Shown here piece by piece: positions 51,139 to 61,292 of a stretch of 64,000 nt of DNA (positions within the stretch are counted from its first letter, which is position 1; each line of letters starts with the position of its first letter). Under the pieces are notes generated by a model. That model did not search any database. It saw nothing but the letters and a program-made list of their open reading frames with translations, and had not been told where the DNA came from. The position numbers were made by a program, and so were the translations under genes. Source of the stretch: an uncultured Bacteroidota bacterium (GTDB lineage Bacteria > Bacteroidota > Bacteroidia > Chitinophagales > Chitinophagaceae); assembly GCA_937928385.1 (NCBI GenBank), contig CALEZD010000011.1:1-64000 (forward strand), given 5' to 3'.

Positions 51139-51888
51139 ATGCGTAGTATATTTATTAAAGAGATTAATTCCTTTTTCAGCTCCATAGTGGGTTATGTGGC
51201 CATACTGGTCTTCCTGGCTGCTTGCGGGCTGTTCCTTTGGGTATTCGAAGACTCCAGCATACTGGCGTATGGATATGCCACAATGGACAGGTATTTCGAG
51301 CTGGCGCCCTGGTTGCTGGCACTGTTGATTCCTGCCATTACCATGCGCTCCTTTGCCGACGAGTTTAAGGGTGGCACTATAGAGTGGCTCTCTACTAAAC
51401 CCCTTACCGACCTGGACATTATACTCGGCAAATACTTCGCCTGCCTGGTGCTGGTAGCTTTTGCATTGCTGCCCACACTGGTGTACGCCTACACAATTGA
51501 TAACTTGTCGAAGATTGAGAATACGGTGGATTTCGGGGCAATCGCAGGCTCTTATTTCGGCCTGTTGTTCCTTGCGGCGGGCTTTACGGCTATTGGTATT
51601 TTCTGCTCATCGCTTACCAACAACCAGGTGGTGGGCTTCCTGGTGGCATTATTCGCCTGTTACCTCTTATACAGTGGTTTCGACTCGCTGGCGGCCTTGC
51701 CCGCCTTTGCCGAGGGGATAGATTATTACCTCTCTATGGTGGGTATGGCTTTTCATTACAAATCTATCAGCCGTGGATTGATAGACAGCAGAGATGTGAT
51801 TTATTTCCTGTCTGTAATCATATTATTCATTGCATTAACACGCTTTTCGCTGAACAGCCGCACGTGGGATACTGCGGCCCGGGATTAA
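51139..51888 (+). CDS. gldF: Gliding-motility ABC transporter permease GldF
   Basis: 249 residues with six helices. The family phrases LIPAITMRSFADEFKGGTIEWLSTKPLTDLDIILGKY and IGIFCSSLTNNQVVGF are clear. GldF forms the membrane part of the GldA-GldF-GldG ABC transporter that gliding Bacteroidota need; the ATPase gldA is not in this window. It precedes gldG by 7 bp. Confidence 0.95.
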   Translation: MRSIFIKEINSFFSSIVGYVAILVFLAACGLFLWVFEDSSILAYGYATMDRYFELAPWLLALLIPAITMRSFADEFKGGTIEWLSTKPLTDLDIILGKYFACLVLVAFALLPTLVYAYTIDNLSKIENTVDFGAIAGSYFGLLFLAAGFTAIGIFCSSLTNNQVVGFLVALFACYLLYSGFDSLAALPAFAEGIDYYLSMVGMAFHYKSISRGLIDSRDVIYFLSVIILFIALTRFSLNSRTWDTAARD

Positions 51889-51895
51889 TATATAT

Positions 51896-53653
51896 ATGGC
51901 AACGAACGCATCTAAAAAACGGAAGCAACAAAAAAGGCAGGCTGTTACCCGCATCGTTATACTGGCGGCCATATTGATATGCGTGAATATGCTGGCGGCC
52001 AGGTTTCATGCCGGCCTCGACCTGACTAAAGAAAAAAGGTTCACGCTTACCAATGCCACTAAGAATGTATTGAGTGAAATGGATGATATGGCCATCATCA
52101 CTGTGTACCTCGATGGTAAATTCCCCGCAGGGTTTCAACGGTTGAAAGAAGCCACCCGCGAACAGTTACAGGCATTTCGCGATAAGGCGGGTAGCAATAT
52201 CAAATTTCAATATACAGACCCCTTTGCCGGCAAAGACGATGAAGAAAGGGTGAAAGAGGCCCGGATACTGGCGGGTAAAGGAATATTCCCTGTCAACCTG
52301 CAGATGCAGGGCGAGGAGGAAGGATATTCTGAGAAATTTATCTTTCCCTGGGCCCTGGTGCAGTACAAGGGGCGGGAAACTGCAGTTCGCCTGTTGGAAA
52401 ACAAATTGGGCATGTCGCCGCTGGAGAACCTGAATTACTCCGAATCACAACTGGAATACAAATTCGCCTCGGCTATACACAGGCTGGAAGTAGGGGAAAA
52501 GCCTGCCATAGCCTACCTGGTAGGGCATGGCCAGACACTGGGCCTCAATACTTACGACCTGCTGACAACCCTTAGCGAACAATATAAGGTAGACACCCTC
52601 GACCTGCCCAATAGTTTATACATACCCACATACTACAAGGCAATCATCATCAACAGGCCCACGCTGCCGGTAGAGGATAAAGATAAGTTTAAGATAGACC
52701 AGTATATTATGAATGGTGGGCGTGTGCTTTGGGCTATCGACCAGCTAAACACACCCATGGATAGCCTGGCAGCTAATGGTTTTGTTATGTCGTTGGATTA
52801 TGGCCTTAACCTCGACGACCAGTTATTTAAATACGGTGCGCGTATCAATTCAACCCTGATTGAGGACAACCAGTGCCTGTCTATGCCGGTAATGTTTGGC
52901 CAGCCGGGCGACGACCAGCCGCGTATGCAATTGCGTAGCTGGATGTACTTCCCGGTATTTATCCCCGAATCTTCACATCCTATAGTGAAAAACCTGGACG
53001 GTGTATTCGGTTTATACGCCAGCACTATAGACACATTGGGCAATCCTGAGGTGAAGAAAACTATATTGCTGCAGTCCTCTAAGTACGGCAGGAAAACAGT
53101 GGCCCCGGCGCGTATCAGCCTCAGCATGTTGCAATACCCTATGGATGCTATGTTTAAAGACGTGCGCACACCATTGCCGGTTGCGGTATTGCTGGAAGGT
53201 GAATTTAAATCCGTATTCCACAACAGGCTGCACCCCAACTTTTTGCAGGTGTTGAAAGATTCGCTCAAGCAGGACTACAAAAACAGTTGCGATACGCAAA
53301 ACCGTATGATAATTATTGCAGACGGTAACATACTGGAAAACGAATACTCGCAAAAAACAGGCCCTGCAGATATGGGCTACTGGAAGTTCACCAATACTTT
53401 GTTTGCCAATAAGACTTTTGTGCTCAATTGTGTAGAGTACCTGGTAGACAACAGCAACATGCTGGAAGCACGGGCCAAGGATACAAAACTCAGGCTGCTG
53501 GATAATAACAGGGTTAAACAGGAAGAACAAAAATGGCAGATGGTGAATATTGGCCTGCCTGTATTACTGGTATTGGTATTTGCATCGGCGTATATTTTCT
53601 TCCGCAAGCGGAAGTATGAGCAACCGATGGACAGGCCCTCTTCAAAAAAATAA
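51896..53653 (+). CDS. gldG: Gliding-motility ABC transporter component GldG
   Basis: 585 residues: a basic N-terminus and a helix (about 18-38), then a large periplasmic domain beginning FTLTNATKNVLSEMDDMAIITVYLDGKFPAGFQRLKEA. It includes PAIAYLVGHGQTLGLNTYDLL and RVLWAIDQLNTPMDSL, and a C-terminal helix (LPVLLVLVFASAYIFF) runs into a basic tail. This matches the GldG/ABC_transp_aux family. Next gene is 10 bp downstream. Confidence 0.95.
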   Translation: MATNASKKRKQQKRQAVTRIVILAAILICVNMLAARFHAGLDLTKEKRFTLTNATKNVLSEMDDMAIITVYLDGKFPAGFQRLKEATREQLQAFRDKAGSNIKFQYTDPFAGKDDEERVKEARILAGKGIFPVNLQMQGEEEGYSEKFIFPWALVQYKGRETAVRLLENKLGMSPLENLNYSESQLEYKFASAIHRLEVGEKPAIAYLVGHGQTLGLNTYDLLTTLSEQYKVDTLDLPNSLYIPTYYKAIIINRPTLPVEDKDKFKIDQYIMNGGRVLWAIDQLNTPMDSLAANGFVMSLDYGLNLDDQLFKYGARINSTLIEDNQCLSMPVMFGQPGDDQPRMQLRSWMYFPVFIPESSHPIVKNLDGVFGLYASTIDTLGNPEVKKTILLQSSKYGRKTVAPARISLSMLQYPMDAMFKDVRTPLPVAVLLEGEFKSVFHNRLHPNFLQVLKDSLKQDYKNSCDTQNRMIIIADGNILENEYSQKTGPADMGYWKFTNTLFANKTFVLNCVEYLVDNSNMLEARAKDTKLRLLDNNRVKQEEQKWQMVNIGLPVLLVLVFASAYIFFRKRKYEQPMDRPSSKK

Positions 53654-53663
53654 GTAATATAGG

Positions 53664-54695
53664 ATGCGTAAGACGATAGTGTACATATTGGTATTGGGGG
53701 TGCTGGGCTTCGGTGTATGGTACTTCCTCTTCAGCGATACATCTGTATTTGAAGATGACGAAGCAGGGTTTACCATTGCAGATACGGCATCGGTATATAA
53801 AATATTCCTGGCGGATAAGCAGGGCGATACCATTTCGCTGAACAGGACGGATGAAGGCTGGGTGGTGAATGGCAGGTACAAAGCCGGCAGGACTATGATT
53901 AACACCCTGCTGGAAACATTTAAGAGACAATATGCTGCATACCCGGTGCAGGAAGCTGCACACAACAATATAATAAAAGCTATGGCCGGCACTGCTGTAA
54001 AGACTGAAGTGTTCAATAAACATGGCAGGTTGCTGAAAACTTTTTATGTAGGCGGACAGGTATCCGGTAATAAAGGCACCTATATGCTGATAGAAGGTGC
54101 ACAGCGCCCCTACGTGGTGCAATTGCCCGCATACCAGGGGTATGTTACACCGCGCTACAGCACAAAACTGAAGGAATGGAGGGACAGGACTGTGGTAGAC
54201 CTGGCACCGCAGCAGTTGCAATCAGTAGATGTTAAGTACACTGCTGAAGATGAGTACCTGAACAGCTTTTCGCTTACCCGCAAAGACGATGGCAGCTTTA
54301 TGTTAGCAACTCACCCCGAACTGAAAATGGGTGGCGAACCTAATCCTGCAAGGGTGCGGGCATACTCAGGGTATTTTCAGAAGGTAGGCCTGGAAGGTTA
54401 CCTGGACGGCGTAACCAGGCTGGATTCCATCATAGCTTCGGTGCCTAAGCGTTGCGAGGTGACCATAAAAGGGACAGGTGGATACACCCAACAGGTAGAT
54501 ATATACAGGATGTATATAGGCAAACGCAGCAAAAACGTTTCTGAAGATACAACCTTGCCTCAGCCGGTTTTCGATGCCGATCGCTATTATGGTATCCTGA
54601 ACAACGGGAGGGATACGGTTATTCTGCAAACCCAGATTTTTGATAAGATATTAAGGCGTGGGTACGAGTTCTACGGCGAGAGCGAAGAAGAATAA
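53664..54695 (+). CDS. DUF4340 domain-containing protein
   Basis: 343 residues: an N-terminal helix (IVYILVLGVLGFGVWYFLF), then a periplasmic domain with repeats of the form ISLNRTDEGWVVNGRYKAG and FSLTRKDDGSFMLATHP, as in DUF4340 proteins that accompany Gld/ABC-2 transporters. 10 bp after gldG, so likely a partner of the GldFG transporter. Molecular role unknown. Confidence 0.85.
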   Translation: MRKTIVYILVLGVLGFGVWYFLFSDTSVFEDDEAGFTIADTASVYKIFLADKQGDTISLNRTDEGWVVNGRYKAGRTMINTLLETFKRQYAAYPVQEAAHNNIIKAMAGTAVKTEVFNKHGRLLKTFYVGGQVSGNKGTYMLIEGAQRPYVVQLPAYQGYVTPRYSTKLKEWRDRTVVDLAPQQLQSVDVKYTAEDEYLNSFSLTRKDDGSFMLATHPELKMGGEPNPARVRAYSGYFQKVGLEGYLDGVTRLDSIIASVPKRCEVTIKGTGGYTQQVDIYRMYIGKRSKNVSEDTTLPQPVFDADRYYGILNNGRDTVILQTQIFDKILRRGYEFYGESEEE

Positions 54696-54786
54696 GCGAT
54701 GTGAAAAAAGATGGCTGTTGTAGCTAACACGCTTTTATTTGCGTAATTTTCTCTTTCCCTTGTACACACGGTAAGTGCAGGCAGCT

Positions 54787-57312
54787 ATGCAAAAAACAAT
54801 AACGGCGACAGAACAGAAGAAGGATATAGAAATCATCTGCAGGTGGGTGAATGGAACATGGCTGCAAAAAAGCGGCGATGGCATGGTAGAAGAATTGTGT
54901 ATAGACAGCCGCAAAATTGCCAAACCCGAAACAGCTTTATTCGTAGCGCTGCAAACACGTCACCGCGACGGCCATTCATTCATAGCGAATGCTTATGAAA
55001 AAGGGGTGAAGAATTTCCTGGTAAGCAGTGGCATAGATACTACGCTTTATGCGGGTGCCAACTTTATACAGGTGGCCGATACACAGGCAGCGCTCCAACA
55101 ACTGGCGAGGGCTAACCGCAAACAGTTTGATATTCCATGTATAGGCATCACCGGCAGCAATGGTAAGACAATCGTAAAAGAATGGCTATACCAGTTGCTG
55201 GCCGAAGATTATAACACTGTACGCAGCCCCAAAAGCTACAACTCGCAGATAGGTGTGCCGATGTCCGTATGGATGCTGAATAAAAAACACCAACTGGCAA
55301 TTTTCGAGGCGGGTATATCACAACCCGGCGAAATGGAAAAGCTGGAGCTTATAATACAACCTACCATCGGCGTATTTACTAATATAGGTGAGGCGCACAG
55401 CGAGGGTTTTCTCAACAACAGGCAGAAGGTGAAAGAAAAGCTGCTATTGTTTCGCCATGCCGGGCAACTGGTGTATTGCAGGGACCATCACGAACTGAAC
55501 CAGGGTATTGCAGAATACATCAGGCATATCAAAGACGATAATAACCTGCAACTTTTTACATGGTCGCAGAAAAAAGGTGCCGACCTGTGGATAAAGGAAG
55601 TAACGAAAAGCCCGGGCAAAACTACCATCAGTGCAGAGTACAAGGGGGATGTTGCCGAAATAGTAATCCCTTTTACAGACCCAGCTTCGGTAGAAAATGC
55701 CATACACTGCTGGTGTGTGTTGTTGTTGCTGGGTGTTGCGCAGGCCGTCATATCAGAACGTATGCAGCACCTGGCGCCGGTAAGTATGCGCCTGGAGCTG
55801 AAGCATGGTATCAACGACTGTACTTTTATCAATGACACTTATAATTCAGACCTTACCTCACTGCTGATAGCACTGGAATATTTGGAACAGCAGAAGCAAC
55901 ACCCGCATCATACGGTTATCCTGTCAGACATGTTGCAGATAGCCCGCCCCGATGGCGAGTTGTACGAAGAAGTGGCGAATATCATCAGCAATAAACATAT
56001 ACAGCGGTTTATAGGTATTGGCCCTGCTTTGTATAAAAACAAAGCATTGTTCCGCAAGCATAAAAGGATGCGCAGTATCTTCTTTAAATCTACTGACGAT
56101 TTCCTGAAGAGCTTCCACCTCATCACTTTCAGCAACGAGGCTATATTGCTGAAAGGTGCCCGTGTATTCGCCTTCGAGCGCATCGGTACTTTGCTGGAGC
56201 AGAAGGTTCACCAGACAGTGATGTCTATCAACCTGTCATCGTTGGTGCACAACCTGAACGTTTTCAGAAAACGGCTGAAGCCTGGAGTGAAGACTATGGC
56301 TATGGTCAAAGCTTTTTCTTACGGCAGCGGCAGCTATGAAATAGCGCACAGGCTGCAATATGCCGGTGTCGATTACCTTTCGGTGGCATATACCGATGAG
56401 GGTATTGCATTGCGCAAGGCGGGTATTACCATGCCCATCATGGTGATGAGCCCTGATACGCAGTCCTTCGACAGGATGATAGCCTGGAAACTGGAGCCTG
56501 AAATATTCAATGTTCGCTCCTTACAGGCATTCATGCAGATAGCGCAGACACTGCATATAGAAAACTATCCCGTACATATTAAACTGGATACAGGTATGCA
56601 CAGGCTGGGTTTCACACGCGGCGAACTGGAAGCGTTAACACCCTTGCTGAAAGACAATTCTTATATACGGGTGGTGAGTATATTCAGCCACCTGGCGGCC
56701 AGCGAAGATGTGTCTATGGACGACTATACCCGACGCCAGGCAGCCGATTTTGAGCAGATGTGCGATGAGATTAACGAAGTATTGCCCGATAAGCCCATGC
56801 GTCATTTATGCAACTCCGCAGCCATAGCCCGGCATCCGCAACTGCATTACGAAATGGTGAGGCTGGGACTGGGCCTGTATGGTATAGACGGCAGCGGCGC
56901 ATTGCAAAAAGAACTCAGGCAATTAGGCACGTTAAAAACAACCATTGCGCAAATAAAGACCGTTCCCGCAGGAGAGGGCATAGGTTATGGCCATACCGAT
57001 GCGTCTGATAAAGAGAGGAAGACGGCTACTATCAGCATAGGATATGCTGATGGTTATCCCCGTGCACTGAGCAATGGTGAATCTTATGTACTGGTAAACG
57101 GCAAAAAGGCAAAAATAACCGGACGTATTTGTATGGATATGTGTATGGTGGACGTAACCGGTATTCCCGAAGCCAAAGAAGGCGATGAAGTAATAGTATT
57201 TGGAGAAGGGCTACCCGTAACCCGCCTGGCAGACTGGGCAGGAACCATCGCTTACGAGTTGATGACAGGCATCTCGCAACGCGTAAAGCGTGTGTACGAG
57301 AACGAGATATAA
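54787..57312 (+). CDS. murF-alr: Bifunctional MurF ligase / alanine racemase
   Basis: 841 residues from ATG 54787 (a GTG lies 12 bp upstream in frame). Residues 1 to about 455 are MurF: ATP site GSNGKT with Lys at 127, and the Mur-ligase middle and C-terminal domains (FINDTYNSDLTSL, VILSDMLQIA). From about 475 it is alanine racemase with the PLP Lys at 508 (AMVKAFSYG) and the catalytic Tyr at 734 (GIGYGHTDA). It joins D-Ala supply to D-Ala-D-Ala ligation onto UDP-MurNAc-tripeptide. The fusion is characteristic of Bacteroidota. A terminator follows at 57314. Confidence 0.97.
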   Translation: MQKTITATEQKKDIEIICRWVNGTWLQKSGDGMVEELCIDSRKIAKPETALFVALQTRHRDGHSFIANAYEKGVKNFLVSSGIDTTLYAGANFIQVADTQAALQQLARANRKQFDIPCIGITGSNGKTIVKEWLYQLLAEDYNTVRSPKSYNSQIGVPMSVWMLNKKHQLAIFEAGISQPGEMEKLELIIQPTIGVFTNIGEAHSEGFLNNRQKVKEKLLLFRHAGQLVYCRDHHELNQGIAEYIRHIKDDNNLQLFTWSQKKGADLWIKEVTKSPGKTTISAEYKGDVAEIVIPFTDPASVENAIHCWCVLLLLGVAQAVISERMQHLAPVSMRLELKHGINDCTFINDTYNSDLTSLLIALEYLEQQKQHPHHTVILSDMLQIARPDGELYEEVANIISNKHIQRFIGIGPALYKNKALFRKHKRMRSIFFKSTDDFLKSFHLITFSNEAILLKGARVFAFERIGTLLEQKVHQTVMSINLSSLVHNLNVFRKRLKPGVKTMAMVKAFSYGSGSYEIAHRLQYAGVDYLSVAYTDEGIALRKAGITMPIMVMSPDTQSFDRMIAWKLEPEIFNVRSLQAFMQIAQTLHIENYPVHIKLDTGMHRLGFTRGELEALTPLLKDNSYIRVVSIFSHLAASEDVSMDDYTRRQAADFEQMCDEINEVLPDKPMRHLCNSAAIARHPQLHYEMVRLGLGLYGIDGSGALQKELRQLGTLKTTIAQIKTVPAGEGIGYGHTDASDKERKTATISIGYADGYPRALSNGESYVLVNGKKAKITGRICMDMCMVDVTGIPEAKEGDEVIVFGEGLPVTRLADWAGTIAYELMTGISQRVKRVYENEI

Positions 57313-57313
57313 A

Positions 57314-57343
57314 AACAGGGGCGGTTCAACAACCGCCCCTGTT
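57314..57343. terminator. Bidirectional terminator
   Basis: Perfect 13-bp stem AACAGGGGCGGTT / AACCGCCCCTGTT with loop CAAC between the convergent gene ends at 57312 and 57356; T-rich on both sides. Confidence 0.85.
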
Positions 57344-57355
57344 ATGTTTCTTGTT

Positions 57356-58342
57356 TTATTGCTTTACCAGTTTCGTTATCCCCGCAGTGCCGTGCCGCTC
57401 TCTGTCCATTACGGTAAGGATGTATAACCCGGGGCTTAATTCCATACCTGTATCAAAAACGGTTCTTGCCCCCCCTTCAAAATGGGTGGTATATATTTTC
57501 TGCCCGTTGATGTTGTACAAAGCCAGTTCATACGTATTGCCGCTGACTGTACCCTCCGCCAATACAATATTGTTACCCGCAAAAGCAGCCCGGATATCTA
57601 AGGGTGTTATGGTTACATCGCTGATGAGCACAGGGTCTTCTTCCAGCAGGTAATACGCTTCCTGGGATTTTGAGCCGCCTATGTCAACCGAGTCCAGCTT
57701 GAGCAATGGGGCCTGGTGGCTTTTGTCATACCAGCGGTAGCTTACCCGTCTTACACTCACCGGTATGCCTGATACAGTGCCGTCCACCATCTCGGTAATC
57801 CTCATCCTGATGATGTTTTCAAACGTATCGTATGGCAGTATCAGCGTACCGAAAGACTCCACGGTATCTGTTATGATACCTACCCCGGAGTCTGCACCAC
57901 CAGATAGTGCGAAGCTGTCCGTAAACATTTGGGTGTAGGTAATAGGGTGTTGCATCACTTTTTTGGTATTGGTATAAGTGATGGTGTCGGGCGGGGTGCC
58001 GCTGCTGTCTAAGCTGCCCAGTTCATACACCCCGTCGGTGGCGTATTGATAGAAAGTGTAATCATTGCCTTCTTTCATCACCGCGCTGGCAGAAGGAAAA
58101 GGCATGGTAGCATTGCGGGGTATGTACTGTGTTTTGGTAGTGTCATTTGCGTTAATCGGTGTAAGTCCGGAGAAATTCCAAGTCTGCGCTGAACCCGTGG
58201 TTCCGTGTGGCATAAAGTTGCATCTCATTGTTTTTACAACCATCCAATGGCTGTATTTTTCGGCTACGCTGGTACTGATCTGTGCGTTTAGCTGTATGGG
58301 TATTAGAACAACCAAACACAGAAAGAAAATAGAACTTTTCAT
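57356..58342 (-). CDS. T9SS-sorted secreted protein of unknown function
   Basis: 328 residues with a signal peptide (MKSSIFFLCLVVLIPIQLNAQ). The mature part starts with HWMVVKTMRCNFMPHGTTGSAQTWNFSGL (HGTTGxxQTWNFS recurs in Bacteroidota secreted proteins), then a beta-rich region. The end is a type A sorting domain (NTYELALYNINGQKIYTTHF ... SPGLYILTVMD). Exported cargo; no enzyme signature. Confidence 0.82.
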   Translation of the reverse strand: MKSSIFFLCLVVLIPIQLNAQISTSVAEKYSHWMVVKTMRCNFMPHGTTGSAQTWNFSGLTPINANDTTKTQYIPRNATMPFPSASAVMKEGNDYTFYQYATDGVYELGSLDSSGTPPDTITYTNTKKVMQHPITYTQMFTDSFALSGGADSGVGIITDTVESFGTLILPYDTFENIIRMRITEMVDGTVSGIPVSVRRVSYRWYDKSHQAPLLKLDSVDIGGSKSQEAYYLLEEDPVLISDVTITPLDIRAAFAGNNIVLAEGTVSGNTYELALYNINGQKIYTTHFEGGARTVFDTGMELSPGLYILTVMDRERHGTAGITKLVKQ

Positions 58343-58476
58343 AATCTAATGTTTGTGGTTATACCCTAATGCCACAAAAAACATACCGTATATTGTTAAA
58401 TTATAATATTTTAATCTCGTATCTCACTGCTTTTATATTAAGGGTAGAATAATGCGTTTTAAAAACCATCCTTTAT

Positions 58477-58484
58477 TACCTTTG
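58477..58484 (+). promoter_or_regulatory. -7 element of the ctaB/oxidase accessory operon
   Basis: TACCTTTG, perfect TAnnTTTG, 32 bp before the ATG at 58517. Confidence 0.6.
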
Positions 58485-58516
58485 CACTACTTTAAAATTT
58501 TCTGCGACAAAAATTC

Positions 58517-59416
58517 ATGTTGAGAGAACAGCCTATAAAGATAAAATGGCATATGCTGCTGCTGGGACGCACTAAAGATTACAGCTTGCTGCTGAAACCC
58601 AATCTCAGCTTTATGGTCGTTTTTTCCAGTGTTGTAGGCTACCTGTTGGCTCCCGGCATCAGTTTCAACTGGACGAATGTTGTTATCCTCTTTATAGGCG
58701 GCATACTGGTAACAGGTGGCGCCAATACCATCAACCAGATACTGGAGCGCGAAGGCGATAAGATGATGACGCGCACGCAAAACCGTCCTATTCCGCAGGG
58801 GCGCATCAGCGTAAAGGAAGGATGGCTGCTGGCAATAGCAGCAGGCGTAGCCGGTGCGGGTTTGTTAGGTTATCATTTTAACCTGCTTACGGGCATACTC
58901 AGCTTTATATCTTTATTATTATACGGTTTTGCTTATACCCCTATGAAACGGGTACACCCCATCGCGGTATTGATTGGCGCGATTCCCGGTGCATTACCAC
59001 CATTATTAGGTTGGGTAGCGGCTACCGGCAGCCTCGGCCTGGGCGGATGGGTTTTATTCCTTATACAGTTTTTCTGGCAGTTTCCACATTACTGGGCTAT
59101 AGGCTGGGTAGGCTACGATGAGTATAAGAAAGCAGGCATCAGCATGTTACCCTCGCAGGAGCGCAGCTCAAAGTTTACTGCGCTACAGTGCATGTTTTAC
59201 AGCATAGTACTTATACCAATGGCTATTGTACCGAGGTATATAGGCCTTACCGGCAATATAGGTATGTGGGTTACCATACTCTGCGGAGTCCTGTATTTCG
59301 CGGCTACGGTCGTGTTTTTTATTAAGAATGATTATCCTTCAGCCAAACGTGTCATGTTTGCTTCGTTTATATACCTGCCCGTAGTGCTGCTGGCTATGTT
59401 GTTCGATAAGTTGTAA
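58517..59416 (+). CDS. ctaB: Haem O synthase (protohaem IX farnesyltransferase)
   Basis: 299 residues, about eight or nine helices. The prenyltransferase motif appears as NQILEREGDKMMTRTQNRP with a second acidic region after YTPMKR, and the FFWQFPHYWAIGW segment is characteristic. Converts haem B to haem O for aa3/caa3-type oxidases. Leads a six- to seven-gene set of oxidase subunits and assembly factors. Confidence 0.95.
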   Translation: MLREQPIKIKWHMLLLGRTKDYSLLLKPNLSFMVVFSSVVGYLLAPGISFNWTNVVILFIGGILVTGGANTINQILEREGDKMMTRTQNRPIPQGRISVKEGWLLAIAAGVAGAGLLGYHFNLLTGILSFISLLLYGFAYTPMKRVHPIAVLIGAIPGALPPLLGWVAATGSLGLGGWVLFLIQFFWQFPHYWAIGWVGYDEYKKAGISMLPSQERSSKFTALQCMFYSIVLIPMAIVPRYIGLTGNIGMWVTILCGVLYFAATVVFFIKNDYPSAKRVMFASFIYLPVVLLAMLFDKL

Positions 59417-59426
59417 ATAAATAAAG

Positions 59427-59999
59427 ATGGAGAAGATGGTAGAACAGCCGCAACAAAACAGGAAGATGCACCCGCACAAGTTTGCCCTGTATGTGGCTAT
59501 GGGGAGCATAGTGATGATGTTTGCTGGATTGACAAGCGCCTACATTGTAAGGCAGGCACAGGGCAACTGGGTTTATTTTCGCCTGCCGGTGACGTTTACC
59601 ATTTCTACCGTAGCGATATTGGTCAGCAGTGTTACCATGCACTTGTCTGTCAGGGCTTTTAAACAAAGGCTTATTCCCCGGTACAGGTTGCTGGTTACTA
59701 TCACTTTGCTGCTGGGTATATTGTTCTGTGCGCTGCAATGGACAGGCTTTCAGCAACTGACGGCAAATAACATAAAATTAAGTGGCAACCCCAGTGAGTC
59801 ATTTTTATTTATCATCGCCGGGTTGCATTTATTGCATATTTTGGGTGGAATAATTGCATTAATAATTGTATTTTTCCGTGCCTTCAGAACAAGGGTAAAG
59901 GTCTATAATGCTACAGGGCTCGAAATTGTCGCCTCTTACTGGCATTTCGTAGATGTATTGTGGATTTATTTATTTGTGTTCTTTCTGGCAAATCAATAA
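59427..59999 (+). CDS. Haem-copper oxidase subunit III (first copy)
   Basis: 190 residues, five helices. HPHKFALYVAMGSIVMMFAGLTSAYIV at the start and the closing ASYWHFVDVLWIYLFVFFLA match subunit III. The family core is short here, lacking the usual first two helices of long COX3. 10 bp after ctaB. A second, longer subunit III gene follows. Confidence 0.92.
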   Translation: MEKMVEQPQQNRKMHPHKFALYVAMGSIVMMFAGLTSAYIVRQAQGNWVYFRLPVTFTISTVAILVSSVTMHLSVRAFKQRLIPRYRLLVTITLLLGILFCALQWTGFQQLTANNIKLSGNPSESFLFIIAGLHLLHILGGIIALIIVFFRAFRTRVKVYNATGLEIVASYWHFVDVLWIYLFVFFLANQ

Positions 60000-60058
60000 A
60001 ATAGTTGCGAAATTCGCACGCGGATTTCACAACCGTTAAAATATATTTAAAACAGTAT

Positions 60059-60808
60059 ATGGCAAACTCTACAGCAGCGACTGCAGAAACTAAAGCATGG
60101 GGTGGTGGACGTTCCCCGTTCAACGTCAGCTATGGCAAAATGATGATGTGGTTCTTCCTGTTGTCAGATGCATTCACTTTCGGTGCATTCCTGATTTCTT
60201 ACGGAACCAAGCGCTTCTTCAGCGCCGTATGGCCCGATCCCAACCACGTATTCCACGCATTCCCTTTCATGGGCCATGCCGACCTTCCGTTGTTGTTTGT
60301 GAGTCTGATGACCTTTATACTCATCATGAGTTCGGTGACAATGGTACTGGCGGTACACGCCGGCCACTATGGCGATAAAAACGGTGTAATCAAATGGATG
60401 CTGTGGACGATAGTAGGCGGTATCTGCTTCCTGGCCTGCCAGGCATGGGAGTGGACGCACCTTGGCCATCTTACTGGCGGCCTTTGGGGTACATTTACAG
60501 ACGGTACTGCTCCTAAAGCCATCTACGAAGGTTTTTACAACACCTCGTCGGAGGCGTTTATCAATGCATCTCCGGCACAGTTGTCTGAGGCTACGCACAA
60601 CTTCTACAACTTCTTCTTTACCATTACAGGTTTCCACGGCTTCCACGTATTGAGTGGTGTGGCTTTCCTGATAATCATACTGATAAACGTAGTAAACGGC
60701 ACCTACGAAAACAGGGGCCATTACGAAATGGTAGAAAAAGTCGGCCTGTACTGGCACTTTGTAGACCTTGTTTGGGTATTCGTATTCACTTGTTTTTACC
60801 TGTTGTAA
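60059..60808 (+). CDS. Haem-copper oxidase subunit III (second copy)
   Basis: 249 residues from ATG 60059. MMMWFFLLSDAFTFGAFLISYG, LAVHAGHYGDKNG, WEWTHL and the closing YWHFVDLVWVFVFTCFYLL match subunit III; HNFYNFFFTITGFHGFHVLSG is the conserved H-x-x-H helix. Paralogue of the gene 59 bp upstream. Both may serve one oxidase, as in several Bacteroidota clusters. Confidence 0.94.
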   Translation: MANSTAATAETKAWGGGRSPFNVSYGKMMMWFFLLSDAFTFGAFLISYGTKRFFSAVWPDPNHVFHAFPFMGHADLPLLFVSLMTFILIMSSVTMVLAVHAGHYGDKNGVIKWMLWTIVGGICFLACQAWEWTHLGHLTGGLWGTFTDGTAPKAIYEGFYNTSSEAFINASPAQLSEATHNFYNFFFTITGFHGFHVLSGVAFLIIILINVVNGTYENRGHYEMVEKVGLYWHFVDLVWVFVFTCFYLL

Positions 60809-60846
60809 TCAAAAATTTTCACAGCTAATCTATAAGATAATAAGTC

Positions 60847-61266
60847 ATGTCAGCACATAATCATAATACAGACGATACATTACATTATTACGAGGGCGAC
60901 CAGTCAAAACTGTACTCCGGTATCATGTCGCACCATACAGATGTAAAATCGCCGGAAAGTAAAAAACAGATAGGCCGTATCTGGAAGGTGTTCTGGATAC
61001 TACTGGCTGTTACTATTATTGAGGTGGTAATGGGTATGTTCTTCAGTCATTCTATGCCCAGGGCCCTGTTGAATACTTTGTTCCTGGTACTCACCCTGTT
61101 CAAGGCGGGTTATATCGTGGCGGTGTTCATGCACCTCGGCGATGAGTTGAAGAATTTCATTATGCTGATATTGATTCCGCTTACTTTGTTTATATGGTTC
61201 ATAATAGCATTTCTTGCAGATGGTGATTTCTGGCTGTTTATGAACACCACAACACCGGTAAGATAA
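60847..61266 (+). CDS. Cytochrome c oxidase subunit IV family protein
   Basis: 139 residues: a His- and Asp-rich N-terminal tail, then three helices (VFWILLAVTIIEVVMGM, LFLVLTLFKAGYIVAVFMHL, LILIPLTLFIWFIIAFLAD). FKAGYIVAVFMHLGDE is the family signature. Small accessory subunit of the aa3/caa3 oxidase; 38 bp after subunit III. Confidence 0.92.
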   Translation: MSAHNHNTDDTLHYYEGDQSKLYSGIMSHHTDVKSPESKKQIGRIWKVFWILLAVTIIEVVMGMFFSHSMPRALLNTLFLVLTLFKAGYIVAVFMHLGDELKNFIMLILIPLTLFIWFIIAFLADGDFWLFMNTTTPVR

Positions 61267-61292
61267 AAACAATTCGTGGTTGAGATTTTGAG

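Noticed and set aside
58487..58780. Minus-strand gene opposite ctaB
   Set aside because: No motif, and antisense to a well-supported prenyltransferase.
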